In this document: one piece after another, positions 6,508-6,807 of the stretch
Position numbering within the stretch: position 1 is the first letter of the stretch
Layout: every line of letters begins with the position of its first letter
NCBI GenBank assembly: GCA_913031555.1
Contig: CAJWDO010000090.1
Coordinates: forward strand, 1 to 6,807
DNA: 6,807 nucleotides
Source: an uncultured Alphaproteobacteria bacterium
Lineage (GTDB): Bacteria > Pseudomonadota > Alphaproteobacteria > Puniceispirillales > Puniceispirillaceae
Reading direction: 5' to 3'
Notes under the pieces: generated by a model
Databases searched by the model: none
Told to the model about the DNA's origin: nothing
What the model saw: the letters and a program-made list of their open reading frames with translations, nothing else
Made by a program: the position numbers and the translations under genes

Positions 6508-6807
6508 ATGAAGAAAATTCTTACGACAGCCATTGCTGCATCGCTGTTTGCTGCGGCGCCAGCATGGGCGGATACCGTCAAGGTTGGTTATATGACCACG
6601 CTTTCCGGTGGTGCGGGCATCATCGGCAAACAGATGCAGAACGCGGTCAATCTGGCCATGGAACATACCGGCGGCAAGCTTGGCGGGATGGATGCGGAGG
6701 TTGTCTTCGTCGATGACCAGCGCAAGCCCGATGTGGCCAAGCAGCTTGCCAACAGGCTGGTGAAGAGTGACAAGGTTGATGTCGTCGCCGGTGTCATCTG
6801 GTCGAAC
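6508..6807 (+). CDS. ABC transporter periplasmic substrate-binding protein, branched-chain amino acid/aromatic type (partial, 3' end outside window)
   Basis: The reading frame is open from ATG 6508 to the window edge, giving 100 residues with no stop, so the gene continues beyond. The N-terminus MKKILTTAIAASLFAAAPAWA is a signal peptide: a basic start, a hydrophobic core, and probable cleavage after AWA at residue 21. The mature part begins DTVKVGYMTTLSGG and includes IGKQMQNAVNLAMEHTGG and VVFVDDQRKPDVAKQLANRL, the usual first lobe of LivJ-like (Peripla_BP_6) proteins. GGAGGG at 6498-6503 sits 4 bases before the start. Members of this family bind branched-chain amino acids, amides or aromatic acids. 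Next to aromatic degradation genes, an aromatic acid ligand is the likely inference. Permease and ATPase genes would be expected downstream. Confidence 0.88.
   Translation, partial: MKKILTTAIAASLFAAAPAWADTVKVGYMTTLSGGAGIIGKQMQNAVNLAMEHTGGKLGGMDAEVVFVDDQRKPDVAKQLANRLVKSDKVDVVAGVIWSN

Noticed and set aside
6480..6716. 78-codon plus-strand frame beginning at GTG 6480
   Set aside because: It is out of frame with the solute-binding protein, which has a signal peptide, good family sequence and a proper ribosome binding site. The 6480 frame has none of these.
1..6807. RNA genes, CRISPR arrays, insertion sequences, attachment sites
   Set aside because: No tRNA-like or rRNA-like stretch, spaced repeat array, transposase or terminal inverted repeats were recognised on either strand.

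Overview
The window looks like part of a catabolic operon from a GC-rich Gram-negative bacterium, most likely an alphaproteobacterium. This rests on roughly 60% GC judged by eye, tightly packed genes, and a Gram-negative-type periplasmic solute-binding protein. The class-level call is an inference, and no marker gene confirms it. Every gene I can support lies on the + strand.

Layout: a 4-hydroxybenzoyl-CoA-type thioesterase (18-443) is followed one base later by a RidA/YjgF-family protein (445-846). Next come a stand-alone benzoate-CoA-ligase-type synthetase (887-2512) and, one base later, a 914-residue fusion (2514-5258). The fusion joins an aryl-CoA flavin monooxygenase of the salicylyl-CoA 5-hydroxylase / 2-aminobenzoyl-CoA monooxygenase type to a second complete aryl-CoA ligase. 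After a 75-base gap holding an 18-base tandem repeat comes a gentisate 1,2-dioxygenase-type bicupin (5334-6365). A 142-base gap then leads to the first 100 codons of an ABC-transporter solute-binding protein (6508 to the window edge).

Together the genes suggest a CoA-thioester route for an ortho-substituted benzoate, most simply salicylate. The ligase(s) would make the aryl-CoA and the flavin monooxygenase would hydroxylate it at C5. The thioesterase would release gentisate, the dioxygenase would open the ring to maleylpyruvate, and the ABC transporter would import the aromatic acid or a related compound. This is the logic of the sdg pathway of Streptomyces sp. WA46. 2-Aminobenzoate, leading to 5-hydroxyanthranilate, is a reasonable alternative, and the RidA-like protein fits it because this superfamily includes imine/enamine deaminases. 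Genes for maleylpyruvate isomerase and fumarylpyruvate hydrolase are not in the window.

The most unusual feature is the fusion. As I know the family, this monooxygenase domain is often fused in proteobacteria to an old-yellow-enzyme-type reductase. Here the C-terminal half is a ligase, which would put activation and hydroxylation of the same substrate on one chain.
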